Assembly (NCBI GenBank): GCA_037157565.1
Contig: JAZHRO010000050.1
Coordinates: 43,100,001 to 43,164,000, forward strand
Length of the DNA stretch: 64,000 nt
Source of the DNA: Thalassia testudinum
Lineage: Eukaryota > Streptophyta > Magnoliopsida > Alismatales > Hydrocharitaceae
Direction of reading: 5' to 3'
Both the position numbers and the translations under genes were made by a program. The stretch's first letter is position 1. Each line of letters starts with the position of its first letter. Positions 31,216 through 41,560 of this stretch are shown here, piece after piece. The notes beneath the pieces are model-generated. The model saw only the letters and a list, made by a program, of their open reading frames with translations. It ran no database searches and had not been told where the DNA came from.

Positions 31216-31518
31216 TGTTAGAATTTTAGCAACATTTTCCTATTTCTATGTCCTTACTATTTTCTTATTTCCTTATGGAGTCATGTAATTTCTTCTTCTC
31301 TCCTCTCTACATAAGAGAAGCTAGGATTTTTGAATAGGAATTTTTTTTCCCATCAACGGTACAAAACCCAAATCATTGTACTGAGTGAGTCAGTAACTTT
31401 ATGTGTAAGTATCTTTGTGTGATTTGACCTTTCTCCTCTATATAAAAGAGGATACTCAAGCATCTTAGAGTCAAGAGTGTTTAACTAACCTTTAGGATGA
31501 GTAACATTACTCGGTGAA
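31216..31518 (+). repeat. Start of element E 3' LTR
   Basis: A purine stretch 'gatgggaag' is followed by TGTTAGAATTTT, the usual copia arrangement of polypurine tract and LTR start. A TATATAAAAG box is near 31440. The LTR end could not be placed; it lies before or across the insertion point of D (31523 and 47165). Confidence 0.5.
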
Positions 31519-31523
31519 GTTTA
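31519..31523. repeat. Target-site duplication, left copy (element D)
   Basis: GTTTA directly before TGTTGGTGC. The identical pentamer is at 47165-47169 after the TTACA end. Confidence 0.88.
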
Positions 31524-31930
31524 TGTTGGTGCTAGAGCACCATGATCGTTTATTTTGATGATAACAAAACACGTGCCATTTAACATTTGCACTTGACGTC
31601 TTAGATTTCAGGTCAATTGCAAATGGAGACGTGGTTAGACGGAGTTCGAGCTTGCATCCATGGTGGATTGGAGGAGTTTGATGGTGAACAAAGGAGCTTT
31701 GCGAGGAGCGATAGCTTGAAGAAGAAAGGAGATGAAGAATAGGATAGATTTCCTTTCCTTTGTACTATGTATTTTTGTTTCTTTTGTTGCTCTTCATTTT
31801 TGTTTCTTAGATTCATGTTAAAGAGCCTCAAAGAACCTTAACAATAGTCCTAGGAACACTTGCACAACCCAAGGATACTTAGGTTTTCTGTAGAGAACTT
31901 AGAAAATCAAAATAGGGTTCAAATAGCCTT

Positions 31931-32478
31931 ATCAGACATCTAATATGAAAATCAGACATCTGATAACGACTTTTAAGACGTCTGACTGTTGACTCAGACG
32001 TCCGATAATATTTAGGCTGGACTTAGTTGGCTTTGTCTGATGAAATCAGACATCTAGACCTTAGTCCAGACATCTTATCAGATGTCTGATGCCTTTGCCA
32101 GACGTCCAATTAGTGGACTGTTGGCTTCCTCAGCAAACATTGAGAAAATGACCGTTAGCCTCATATCAGACTTCCGTAGAGGACCCCAAACGTCTGATAC
32201 ATGACCGTTTTGCCTCTGCTGACCCAAAATCTCTTCTCAGAGATTTTCGAGTCGTTGTATTCCCTTGGGAATCCATTTCCGCAGAAAAATAGGTTTCCAG
32301 ACGTCTAGACATTATGCCAGACGTCCTGTGTGTCGTCTGATTGACTTTCACTAGAACCCTGTTTCGATTTGATTCAAGTCAGGAAGGAAATCCGCCTAAA
32401 ATCAGATGTCTGACTTTGTTCCCAGACATCTTAAACGAGTTTTCCAGACGTCTGATGCTGGGACCAGGCATCTGATAA
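31931..32478. promoter_or_regulatory. Array of AGACGTCTG-type palindromes in 5' LTR of D
   Basis: Six exact GACGTC cores and seven single-transition forms (five GACATC, two GATGTC) occur in about 550 bp, mostly as 'cagac(g/a)tctgat'. The array ends about 110 bp before the TATA box, an enhancer-like position. The same word fills the LTRs of the unrelated Ty3/gypsy elements A, B and C. Confidence 0.7.
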
Positions 32479-32585
32479 CCCTGTCAGAGTCATGATTGAT
32501 CCTGATTCCGACTTGATTCTCTTGGAGGTTGTACCCAACGGCTATGGAAGCCTTCCAAGGCCTTCTAAAGCCTTCCTAGGCCCTC

Positions 32586-32593
32586 TATAAATA
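32586..32593 (+). promoter_or_regulatory. TATA box of element D 5' LTR
   Basis: TATAAATA within 'ctctataaatagcgg'. The equivalent in the 3' LTR is at 46505-46512. It follows the GACGTC array and precedes an A/C-rich 'acacaccaagcaacacac' stretch, a plausible transcription start region. Confidence 0.7.
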
Positions 32594-33246
32594 GCGGAGG
32601 ACCCCTTGGCTTGTGAGACACACCAAGCAACACACTTTCACACCATTTTGTGTCCTTTGATCTTAAGAAGAAAGCTCTAGTTCTCCAAGCCTAGTTCTAC
32701 ATCTAGAGAGCTTGATTCATGTGCACTCGCTCTCTCGCCGATGTTACGAGAGCATTGCTGTGCCAAAGCGTTGTTTACGCATACGCATCACTGATTCGAC
32801 GCACTTCCAAGCAAATGGAAGCATCCTAACACCTATAGTAGCTTAGTTTAAGAATTACTTTGTTGGCTCTATAGACTATTCGTGTATTTGTTACTTTGTT
32901 ATTTGGTTGGGTATTTGCGTTGCGAATTCCCGTCTCCATCGAGGGACAAAATCCTTCTCGTGAAGAGAAGGGGTTTAAGGCATACTACCCTCGTTCAAAG
33001 TAGTGTTGTTGTAAGAGGTTGAATCACCCTCATTTAAGTGATTCAGTTAGTGGATTTGATCGACTAGGTCGATCGGAAAATCTTAACTCGAGAGGGTTAG
33101 GTGGTGGTTTTCACCCGGTTTGGGTTTCCACCTAAAAATACTTGTGTCTTATTGTGTGATTGCTATTTTTGTGAGATTGTCTATTTTAATTCTGCATTTT
33201 TTACGTCACGCTGATCTCACCCCCTCCAAGTAGGCGAAATTACAAT

Positions 33247-33261
33247 TGGTATTAGAGCAGG
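33247..33261 (+). promoter_or_regulatory. Primer-binding site of element D (tRNA-iMet type)
   Basis: TGGTATTAGAGCAGG begins two bases after the LTR and differs from the standard TGGTATCAGAGC at one position (C to T). Confidence 0.85.
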
Positions 33262-33295
33262 TTCTTGCTGTCTCAGCGTAACAACCAAGAAGATC

Positions 33296-34363
33296 ATGGA
33301 GGGAAGAAACTCCGCAAGAAGGATTTCCGAGGGGCAGTCTATGACCCGTCCACCATTCTTTGACAGGAACAACTACCCGTACTAGAAGTTACGGATGAAG
33401 ATGTGGCTACAAGCCAATGATTTCAATATCTGGGCCAGATGCAAGACGCCATTCGACATCCTAGAGAGACCTACCGCAGGGTACTTGCAGCAGTAGATCC
33501 GGGATCTCTCGCTCAATGCGAAAATAATGAATGCGTTGTATTGTGCGCTCAGCTCGGAGGAGTTCAACAGAATCTCGCAATGCGCCACCACATACGAGAT
33601 CTGGCACACACTTGAGGTAACTCACGAGGGTACCTTTAAGGTAAAGACTTCTAAAATCAATTTACTTCCTCAAGAATTTGAGTCTTTTTCCATGAAACCT
33701 AATGAATCTTTGAGTGAGATGAACACTAGGTTCACTCTCATAGTGAATAATCTAAAGGCATTAGGAAAGACTTTCATCAAGGGGGAGCTTCAAGGGAAGC
33801 TTCTTTGTCCCCTTGGATCAGAATGGGAGCAGAAGGTCACCGCCATCAAGGAGGTGAACAAGATGGAGGAGCTCAACATGGAAGATCTCCTAGGCAATCT
33901 AATCGCCTACGAGACAAAGGTGAAGCAGAAGAAGAAGGATACACCAGAGCCAAAATTGAAGAAGACCCTCGCATTCAGAGCCGCATCAGATAGCGAAGTA
34001 AGTTCTGATGACGAAGACCTTAAGTTTTTACTTAAAAAGTTTTCCAAGTTTTGTAGGGAGTCAAAGAAAGAAAAGGAGAAGAAGGAAAGCCCAAGACGTT
34101 ACTACCACTGCAACGAGAAAGGGCATCTATGACTAGAATGCCCACTTCTCAAGAAGGAGAAGAAGGAAAAGGAGAAGTTTAAGAAGAAGGCGTTCCAAGC
34201 AACGTGGGACGACTCAAGCTCAGAGGAAGAAGAAGAAGGGAATCCCCAGGAAGAAATTGCCTACATGGGCTTCATGGCGATAAAGGGCGATAGCGAAAGC
34301 GACTCCGACAATGAGGTACATTCTGATTTACAAGATGCTTTTGATGAGCTATTTGAACTTTAG
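33296..34363 (+). pseudogene. Gag of element D (UBN2 type)
   Basis: The frame runs from the ATG in 'gatcatggaggg' to TAG at 34361, 355 codons including three internal stops. RPPFFDRNNYPY is followed by TAG where the Trp of the copia gag N-terminus is expected. A second TAG precedes IRDLSLNAKIMNALYCALS. The core (EIWHTLEVTHEGT, KVKTSKINLL, LSEMNTRFTLIVNNL, MEELNMEDLLGNLIAYE) is the copia capsid domain. The CCHC knuckle has Tyr for the first Cys and TGA before the last Cys. A Lys-rich and then acidic tail (DDSSSEEEEEG) follows. Confidence 0.85.
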
Positions 34364-35054
34364 TAATTCACTTAAGGTAGAAAATAAAAGTATTAAAAAG
34401 AACCTTATTTTTCTTAAAAATGAAAATGAAAGGTTAGAAAAATAACTCAAGGATCTAGAAACTAGTCCTAAGGATAATAACCTGTTATTAGAAAATAAAG
34501 ATTTAATTAATGAAAATACTAAATTGATTGAGGAAAATGCTAGTCTAAAATTAGAAATTTCTAATTTAAAGACTAAGATGAATATTATAGAAAAAGAAAT
34601 CACATGTCTTAGGGAAAATTCCAACAAATTAATCAACAAAATAGGTAATTTGCATAGCCCTAAGATTGAGAAAGGATCTCCGTCAAGGAGACCCGCTAAC
34701 AGATTCGGATCCAAGAACACTTGGATACCGAAGAAAAAATTGGAATCTTATTTTGTAGGTTTCAAGGGTGACTATAATACAAGAGATTGGACCTACAAGC
34801 TCAAGAACGGTCAACTCGAGTTGGGAGTACCAATGAGTGGACCAAGGAGAAGGACAAGAAGATCGACGAGACAACGAAAAACCCGTCGCACGTCGACCGC
34901 CAGACTGGAGACCGGTGTCGATGCCCGATCCTCCAAGCTACGGTTGGGAGCCCCATCCGATGTGGCATCCACCACCTCCATTTGGGCTATTTTATTGGCC
35001 ATGGTAGCTGAGGTAATCCTTAACCCTATCTTTTTATCATTAGCATATAGATAG
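34364..35054 (+). pseudogene. Coiled-coil tail region of element D
   Basis: A shift after the gag stop leads to a long Leu/Lys/Glu/Asn-rich stretch with heptad-like spacing (NENERLEK, NLLLENKDLINENTKL, LKLEISNLKTKMNI, TCLRENSNKLINKIG), which looks like a coiled coil. The region ends with NTWIPKKK, the type of sequence that precedes the copia protease in SIRE-like elements. A basic patch (RRRTRRSTRQRKTRR) and then non-coding sequence follow instead of protease. Pol is absent by deletion or was never present. Confidence 0.6.
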
Positions 35055-35330
35055 TGAAAGTTAAAACTATGAGCTATTTGTCAATCATTAAGGGAGAGAT
35101 CTTGTTAAATTAGCTATATTTCCATTAGAAAGGGGGAGAAAAATAATAGCTATCCTGTTGTTACAAAAAGGGGAAGGACATTACTCTTGTTAAAAGAAAT
35201 TCAACCAATTTATAGATGAGCATGTTTTAAGGGGGAGTTATAGGAAATTTAAAATCAATTAAACCTTTTTGATAATGTCAAAAGAGGGGAGGATTTTTTG
35301 CATTATTATTTATAATTTTGTCATCGTCAA
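35055..35330 (+). other. Element D untranslated region before 3' LTR
   Basis: Non-coding sequence with several 'aaagggggag' repeats (near 35138, 35168, 35230, 35284 and 35331), i.e. multiple polypurine-like tracts. It has no pol homology. Confidence 0.6.
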
Positions 35331-35341
35331 AAAGGGGGAGA
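35331..35341 (+). promoter_or_regulatory. Polypurine tract of element D
   Basis: An AAAAGGGGGAG-type run directly before the TGTTAGTGC start of the 3' LTR at 35343. This is the standard plus-strand primer of LTR retrotransposons. Confidence 0.85.
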
Positions 35342-35342
35342 T

Positions 35343-35693
35343 TGTTAGTGCTAGAGCATCGCGATCGTTTATTTTGATGATAACAAAACACGTGTCATTT
35401 ATCATTTTCACTTGAAGTCGTAGATTTTAGGTCAATTGCAAATGGAGATGTGGTTAGACGGAGTTTGAGCTCGCATCCATGGCGGATTGGCGGAGCTTCA
35501 CGGTGAACAAAGGAGCTTCGCGGGGAGCGATAGCTTGAAGAAGGAAGGAGATGAAGAATATGATAGATTTCCTTTCCTTTGTACTATGTATTTTTGTTTC
35601 TTTTGTTGCTCTACATTTTTGTTTCTTAGATTCATGTTAAAGAGCCTCAAAGAACCCTAACAGTAGTCCTAGGAACACTTGCACAACCATAGG
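35343..35693 (+). repeat. Element D 3' LTR, part 1
   Basis: Matches 31524-31880 of the 5' LTR and breaks at the insertion of element C. 35689-35693 (ATAGG) is the left target copy made by C. Confidence 0.92.
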
Positions 35694-38040
35694 TGTTATG
35701 ACCCAATTCTTGAATCCTTGCGAGACACGAGAATTAAACCAACTAGACTGATCCCAAGACCCAGTCGTCCAACGAGAAAGTAACCAAAAAGCAGTAAAAT
35801 AAACCACATTCACCATGCAAGTAACTAACAATAACAAAAGTACAGCAGTAAAGAAAAGAACTACTATAGTACATACCACCACAACAGTAGAGAATTTAAA
35901 ACAGGTATAGAATTATGATGTTTACAATAAAGAGTACAAGGTGAAATAGAAATACTCACTACTAGAGAAATACGGTACAACAAAAGTACAACTACTGGGC
36001 TCTACTAGGCCAAGCACCCTCCGCAGCCGTAGGCTCTGGCTGCTCAATACCAGGTCTTGAAAAGGTGACAATGGTGACACGTCAGTGAAACACTGAGTAG
36101 AGTGGCAACCAGCTAGCTAAGAAAATAGTAAAGGTGGACAAGTAGCTGTTATTTTTAATTTCTTTCTTTATTTCTCTATTTACTCTTTCTTGATTTATTT
36201 CTCAGGTCTTTCTCTTGATCTCGAATGTTCCTCATGGGAACGATCTTGATTGCAGTCTTTTCCGAAAAGTAGAAGTAGCACGTGGTGCTTTCCTGGCCAG
36301 GAGAGTCCCCTGTGGTGGTCCTACCCTCAGTTAACCACCCCAAGGTTGCTGACAGGCGTAACAGTGACTACGGCACGCGCAATAAATGCACGGGTAGCTA
36401 CCTCGCACTAGCACGCGGTCAGTCGTTTCTGTTAATGGGTGAAACCAAAGCACGGCACAAAACCAGTATAGGGCAGAGCCCTCTCAGTAACAGGGGTCTA
36501 GTCCCTCCACAATAACCAAACAGGGGACTCGCTCCTCCACAGTCCGCGCACCCTCACCTGACTACCTTGGTTTGCCCAGTGGGCCTAACAAGTCGGTGTA
36601 GGATGGCTAGCTGAACCTTGGGCCCCATGGGGTGGCTAGATCTCCCTACACTAGCAGCTCTCCCTGGTACGGTGTACGCGAGGGCTAGAAAGTCGGTGCA
36701 AAGTGGCCAAACTCACCACGGTCTCGACCTGAGGGCGGCAAGCTCCCCTTTACACTAAGAGGTAATATGTGCTCTCTTTGGTACCACATACCCAATAGAC
36801 AACACACTTTCCCGTTTTACTTTTCTAGTTCCATTCCATTTATTTCCAGGAGTTCTACTCCTAATTCTCTGTAGGGTTAGTGCTCATGTTTCCTCAGGCC
36901 AAGCCATACTAGGTTTCATTATTTCAGGTTTGTTCACATATAGTACATATTTCCAACATTCAAACTTCTTTTCCTTTCCAATTTACATGCAAGCAGCTCG
37001 TATTTAGTTTCCAAACAACAGTAATTACATGTAGCAGTTACTAGCAACAGTACTCTACATTTTATAGGCAGCTGTTATCCAATTACAGGCAATTATCATT
37101 ATTTTATCTGCTTATCCGAGACTGCAATTCAGGCATTCAAGACATTTGTTTCAGTGTTTCTGTTCATAGGATTCATGCCACACCCAACAGGCTGCTCTTC
37201 AGACGTCCAGGATCCCGCTGAACCATCTAGACCTAGTTCCAGATGTCCGACTATCACTCTGAATGTCTGGAGATGCTCTTCATCGTCTGGTGACTTGCCT
37301 AGATGTTTGGGCTGCATGGGAGGCGTGTCCCGCGCCTTCCCGAAGTGAAACTTGCATGCATACGCAAACACTCTCTCAATACGGCACGCAACAAAACTTC
37401 GGTGGAACGACCTGCATAGTCGTATCCGCAAAAGGAAGTAGAGGAGAAATTTCGTACCTTTCAGACATTTGGAGCTCCCTTCAGACGTCCCCCGTGTCGT
37501 CTGGATGTAGGTCCAGATGTTTAATTCTGGGAAAATTTCCAAGAATCAGAACCTCCTCGTCTTCTTCCTGCTGCGTGTGGCCGCGCCGCGCTCGCCTGCC
37601 TGCTGCCTGAGCTGCAGCAGCACCGGGGTAACCTCCCCAGCACCACACTCCCACTGCGCGCCCGTCGGCCGGCCCAGAGCTGCTCCGGCGAGCTCGCTCT
37701 CTCTTCCTCACGTGCTCTCCCTCTTCTCCCCTCTCGCTGCACATCCTCCTCTCCGCATGCACCCGGCAGCAGCTGCTACCCTCGCTCTCTCTCTCTTGCG
37801 CTCGCGCTGGAAGGAGGGGACGGTGGAGTGGTGGGTAAGGGAGAGGGAAGGGGGGGAGGCGTATTTGAAGGCGTCGGGGGAGAAAAAGCATCTGCAGGTC
37901 AGCGGGTTCAGTCTGCGCGCGCATGTGCGCAGACTCGCAATCGTACACATGCAATAATTTATTTCCAGACGTTTGACCAGACATTTGGACGAACTCCCAG
38001 ACGTCTTAAAAAGCGTTTGATGTCTCAAGTCTTGACAACA
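35694..38040 (-). repeat. Element C 3' LTR (with internal deletion)
   Basis: On the minus strand it starts TGTTGTCAAG and ends GGGTCATAACA. It is about 450 bp shorter than the 5' LTR. The missing part corresponds to about 44505-44980, including the 52-bp tandem repeats and sequence up to 'gctgctcttcagacg', and the join is near 37185-37190. The conserved lineage block is at 36391-36430 and GACGTC-type sites lie at 37198-37515 and 37966-38005. Confidence 0.92.
37198..37515. promoter_or_regulatory. GACGTC-type palindromes in 3' LTR of C
   Basis: Words such as 'cagacgtccagg', 'cagatgtccgac' and 'cagacgtcccccg' occur here, with further sites at 37966-38005 ('ccagacgtttgacc', 'cagacgtctt'). The matching region in the 5' LTR (44920-45330) keeps more exact GACGTC copies. 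Confidence 0.55.
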
Positions 38041-38055
38041 TTACAAACTAAATGG

Positions 38056-38075
38056 AAGTTTCATCCTCAAAACTT
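38056..38075 (-). other. Conserved hairpin before 3' LTR (element C)
   Basis: Minus-strand AAGTTTT, GAGGAT, GAAACTT, one mismatch from the perfect stem in A and B, about 16 bases before the LTR. Confidence 0.5.
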
Positions 38076-38118
38076 GCGCTAACTTTGGTGCAGGAAAAAT
38101 AATATACGCTTAACAAAC

Positions 38119-38490
38119 TCAAAGTGGATCGAAGCCGATCCTAGAAGACGTACCCTTAGAAAGCTCCGGGTACCGCTCCCGCATCGCCGCCTCAGGCTCC
38201 CAGGTAGCCTCCTCGTACTAATGGCTCCTCCACAAAACTTTCACTAGAAGTACTTGCTTCCATCTCAGACTCCGGACAGCTCTGTCGAGAATCTGCATTG
38301 GCCACTCGGGGTAGGTCAGGTCGTTACCCACCTCGACGCTCTCGTGGCTCAGGACGTGACTGGGATCGGCGACGTACTTCCTAAGGTTGGACATGTGGAA
38401 CATGTCGTGCACACCAGAAAGCTGGGGTGGAAGGGCAAGCCTGTAGGCAATGGGTTTAACCCACTCCAGGACCTCAAAGGGTCCCACGAA
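38119..38490 (-). pseudogene. Integrase C-terminus and chromodomain, element C
   Basis: GPFEVLEWVKPIAYRL, VFHMSNLRKYVADP type sequence, then MQILDRAVRSLRWKQ, LLVKVLWRSH, TAG, and EEATWEPEAAMRERYPEL, ending at TGA 38121-38119. One stop lies inside the chromodomain near 38218. The segment is out of frame with the upstream integrase. Confidence 0.85.
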
Positions 38491-39560
38491 CCTCTATGTG
38501 AGCTTCCCTTTCACCCCAAACCGCTGCAGGCTCTTCATGGGAGAAACACGAAGGAAGATGTGGTCCCCAACCTCAAACTGCACCTCTCTACATAGCTCTT
38601 CTATCTACTCCTGACAGTGCGGAGTCGCCTGTGAATCTGCTCGATCACCTCCTGACTCTGCCGGATCAGCCTGGGGCCAACCTCCCACTTGGTCCCCACC
38701 TCAACCGAACTCAAGGGTGCCGTATACCTCCGTCCGTATAGAGCCTCATAGGGTGCCATGTTGATGCTCGAGTGATAACTGTTATTATATGCAAACTCCG
38801 CCAGGGGCAAATGCTCCTCCCAAGAGCCCCTCCAGTCCAGTACACAAGCACGCAAAAGGTCCTCAAGTGTCTGTATTGTGCACTCAGACTATCCGTCCAT
38901 TTGGGGGTGGTATGCTGTACTGAACCTCAACCGCATCCAAAGGGCCTGTGAAACTCAACCCAAACTGGGACGTAAAACGGGTATCCCAGTCGGATATGAT
39001 CTCTCACGAAACTCCATGTAGACGTACCACGTCGTGGATATACCTCTCTGCCAACTGTGCTGGTCCCATGGCGACTCGGATCGGCAGGAAACGTGTCGTC
39101 TTCGTCAATCTGTCAACGATTACCCAGACTGCGTTGTGTCCTCGCTGGGTAATGGGCAAGCCCACCACCAAGTCCGTGGTGATGCTCTCCCACTTCCACT
39201 CTGGCACTGGAAGTGGCTGCAATGGCCCTGCAGGCCTCTGATGCTCGGCCTTCACCTGCTACACACTAAACACTGCAGTATGAATTCACCCACATCCCGC
39301 TTCAACCCCCTCCACCAAAAGTCGCGTCTAAAATCATGGTACATCTTTGCGTTATTGGGATGTATGGGGAACCTGGAATCGTGTGCCTCAGTCAGGAGCT
39401 CTCTCAACAGCTCCTCTTCCCTGGGAACGCACAAACATCCCCTCATGCGCAGTACCTGGTCTGTAAAAGAGAAGTCCCCAGGGTCTCCTGACAGCACTCT
39501 GTCACGCAATGACTGTAAGTACGGGTCGGTCATCTGTCCTGTGATGATGCTGTCTATCAG
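38491..39560 (-). pseudogene. Integrase of element C
   Basis: The zinc region (HPNNAKMYHDFRRDFWW, LQCLVC) and core (TTDLVVG, SDWDTRFTSQ, SECTIQTLEDLL) are recognisable, with all three acidic residues. At least three frameshifts interrupt it: one base missing just after LVC near 39255, one before the final core motif near 38930, and one near 38590. Two stops are also present. It is more decayed than the integrase of B. Confidence 0.87.
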
Positions 39561-40110
39561 CTCTGGCCTCGTCTATCGTGTCACAATCACTGCCCCACAG
39601 TGCCCCAGTAACTCTAGGGGCCGCCAACTGCCCATCTCCTCCATGAGGCTCCAACTCTGCGCCTGTAAACTGGCCAAGTAGGTGGGCGCCTTCCAGCTCA
39701 AGGCGTCAGCCACCACGTTGGCCATTCCCGGGTGGTAGGAAATGCTGCAGTCATAGTCCTTCAGGAGCTCCAACCAACGTCTCTGTCTCATGTTGAGCTC
39801 CTTCTGATCAAACAAGTATCTAAGGCTTTTATGATCTGTGAAAATCTCAAAGGTCTCACCGTACAAGTAGTGCCTCTAAGTCTTCAGCATGAAGACGATA
39901 GCTGCCAGCTCCAGGTTGTGGGTAGGGTAGCTATGCTCATGGGGCTTCAGTTGCCACGAGCGTAAGCGACAACGTGACCCCTCTGCATGAGCACACCCCC
40001 TAACCCCTGCAAAGAGGCATCCGTGTACACAACGAACCCGCCACTATTGTCAGGAATGGTGAGCACGGGAGCCGAAGTTAGCCTCTCCTTCAGCTCCTGA
40101 AAACATGCCT
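39561..40110 (-). pseudogene. RNase H region of element C
   Basis: [53 protein letters not shown]. The acidic residues are intact in what can be read. A one-base deletion near 39953 shifts the frame in the middle of the domain. Confidence 0.86.
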
Positions 40111-40990
40111 CACAAGCATCTGGCCATGTAAAGGGCACGCCCTTCCAGGTCAGCTGTGTCATAGGACGTGCAATCTGCGAGAAGCCCTTGATAAACCGCC
40201 TGTAATAACTTGCCAGTCCCAGGAAACTGCGGATCTCAGTAACCGTACGCGGTCTCTCCCACTTGAGCACTGCCTCAACCATGGCTGGGTCCACAGCCAA
40301 GCCATCCCCGGAGATCACATGACCCAAGAAGGTCACCTCTATCAACCAGAACTCGCACTTGCTGTATTTGGCGTACAACCTACGTCGTCTCAGTGTGTCC
40401 AAAACAATCCGCAAGTGCTATCCGTGCTGTGTCTGATCTCGAGAATAGATGAGCACATCATCAATAAATACCACCATGAATTGGTCCAAGTACGGTCTAA
40501 ACACCTGGTTCATCAAGTCCATGATGGCAGCGGGGGCATTGGTCAGCCCAAATGGCATGACTAGAAACTGGTAGTGTCCATACCGGGTGCGGAAAGCTAT
40601 CTTGGAGACGTCTGCCTCCTTGATCCTCAACTGGTGGTATCCTGACCTCAAGTCGATCTTGGAGAATGCCGTGGCTCCTCGTAGCTGGTCAAACAAGTCA
40701 TCAATCCTCGGCAGCGGATACCTGTTCTTTGATGGTGACCCTATTCAGCTGTCCGTAGTCCACACAAAGGCGTAGGGTACCATCCTTTTTCTTTACGAAC
40801 AATACTGGGGCTCCCCATGGAGACGCACTGGGCCTCACAAAGCCCTTCTCTAGAAGATCCTGCAACTGAGACTTGAGCTCTCGCAGCTTAAGTGGTGCCA
40901 TCCTGTATGGTGCCGTAGAGATGGGGCTGGTCCCCGGTACCAGTGAGATCTCAAACTCAATCTCATGCTCGGGCAGTAGTCCTGTCAACT
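40111..40990 (-). pseudogene. Reverse transcriptase of element C
   Basis: [31 protein letters not shown], then a one-base insertion near 40728 shifts the frame. It continues as [34 protein letters not shown] and the catalytic FIDD at 40457-40468, into the [19 protein letters not shown] connection. The invariant Arg of DYRQLN is Gly here. Confidence 0.9.
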
Positions 40991-41560
40991 CATCTGGGAA
41001 CACGTTGGGGTACTCTCTGACCACGGGGATACTCTGAAAGTCTGCCACTGGGCTGGGCTCCGCCACCACACAAGCTAGAAAGCCCTCACACCCCTGGCCC
41101 AAAAGTCTCACCGCCCGAAGTGCAGAAATGCACCTGAAGCCTCCGTCCACTGGCTGCCCGTCGAACTCGAAAGAAGGCAACTCTAGTATGGAGAAAATAA
41201 TCTTCCTCTCAAAGTAGTCCACCAAGGCATGGTAAGCGGACAGTCAGTCCATCCCCAGAATTACGCCAAAGTCCTCCATCTGTATCATAATCAGGTCAGC
41301 GGGAAGGCTGTGTCCCCCAACGCTGACCTCACAACATATGTACACCTCCTCAGCTACAAATAGCTGACCACTAGGACCTCTGATTATGAATGGATCATCT
41401 AACAGCACACAGTCCTGCTCCAAACTAACCGCAAAACTGGCCGCGACAAACGAGTGCGTGGCGTCGGAATCGAAAAGAGTGTAAACAAGTCTGCCGGAAA
41501 CTGAAACCATACCTGCCACCACTGATCCAGAAGCTCTGGCATCCCTGTGTGTCAGGGCGT
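40991..41560 (-). pseudogene. Protease of element C
   Basis: RLVYTLFDSDATHSFVAAS contains the active site at 41463-41471, where Asp-Ser-Gly has become Asp-Ser-Asp, expected to inactivate the enzyme. Then RGPSGQLFVAEEV and IQMEDFGVILGMD, followed by TGA at 41246-41244. This TGA replaces the Trp codon at exactly the position stopped in element B (16083-16085), while element A keeps Trp. The frame then stays open towards RT for 174 codons. Confidence 0.88.

Larger units (their letters stand above)
28230..31518 (+). mobile_element. Element E: decayed Ty1/copia retrotransposon fragment
   Basis: Pol remnants occur in Ty1/copia order: protease, integrase, RT, RNase H. This order (integrase before RT) separates it from the Ty3/gypsy elements. 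All three frames are needed to follow it, so it is old. At the 3' end it runs into an LTR start at 31216. Gag and the 5' LTR were not found. Element D is inserted at its right end. Confidence 0.8.
31524..33244 (+). repeat. Element D 5' LTR
   Basis: Starts TGTTGGTGCTAGAGC and ends GAAATTACA. A GACGTC array at 31931-32478 lies upstream of the TATAAATA box at 32586-32593. Matching sequence is found in 35343-35693 followed by 45850-47164. A 'caccccctccaagtag' phrase lies near the end. Confidence 0.93.

Noticed and set aside
37481..37984. 167-codon frame in the LTR of C, and a similar 139-codon frame at 45247-45666
   Set aside because: Both are in GC-rich LTR sequence with frames open on both strands; the protein sequence is low complexity and not conserved in frame between the two LTRs.
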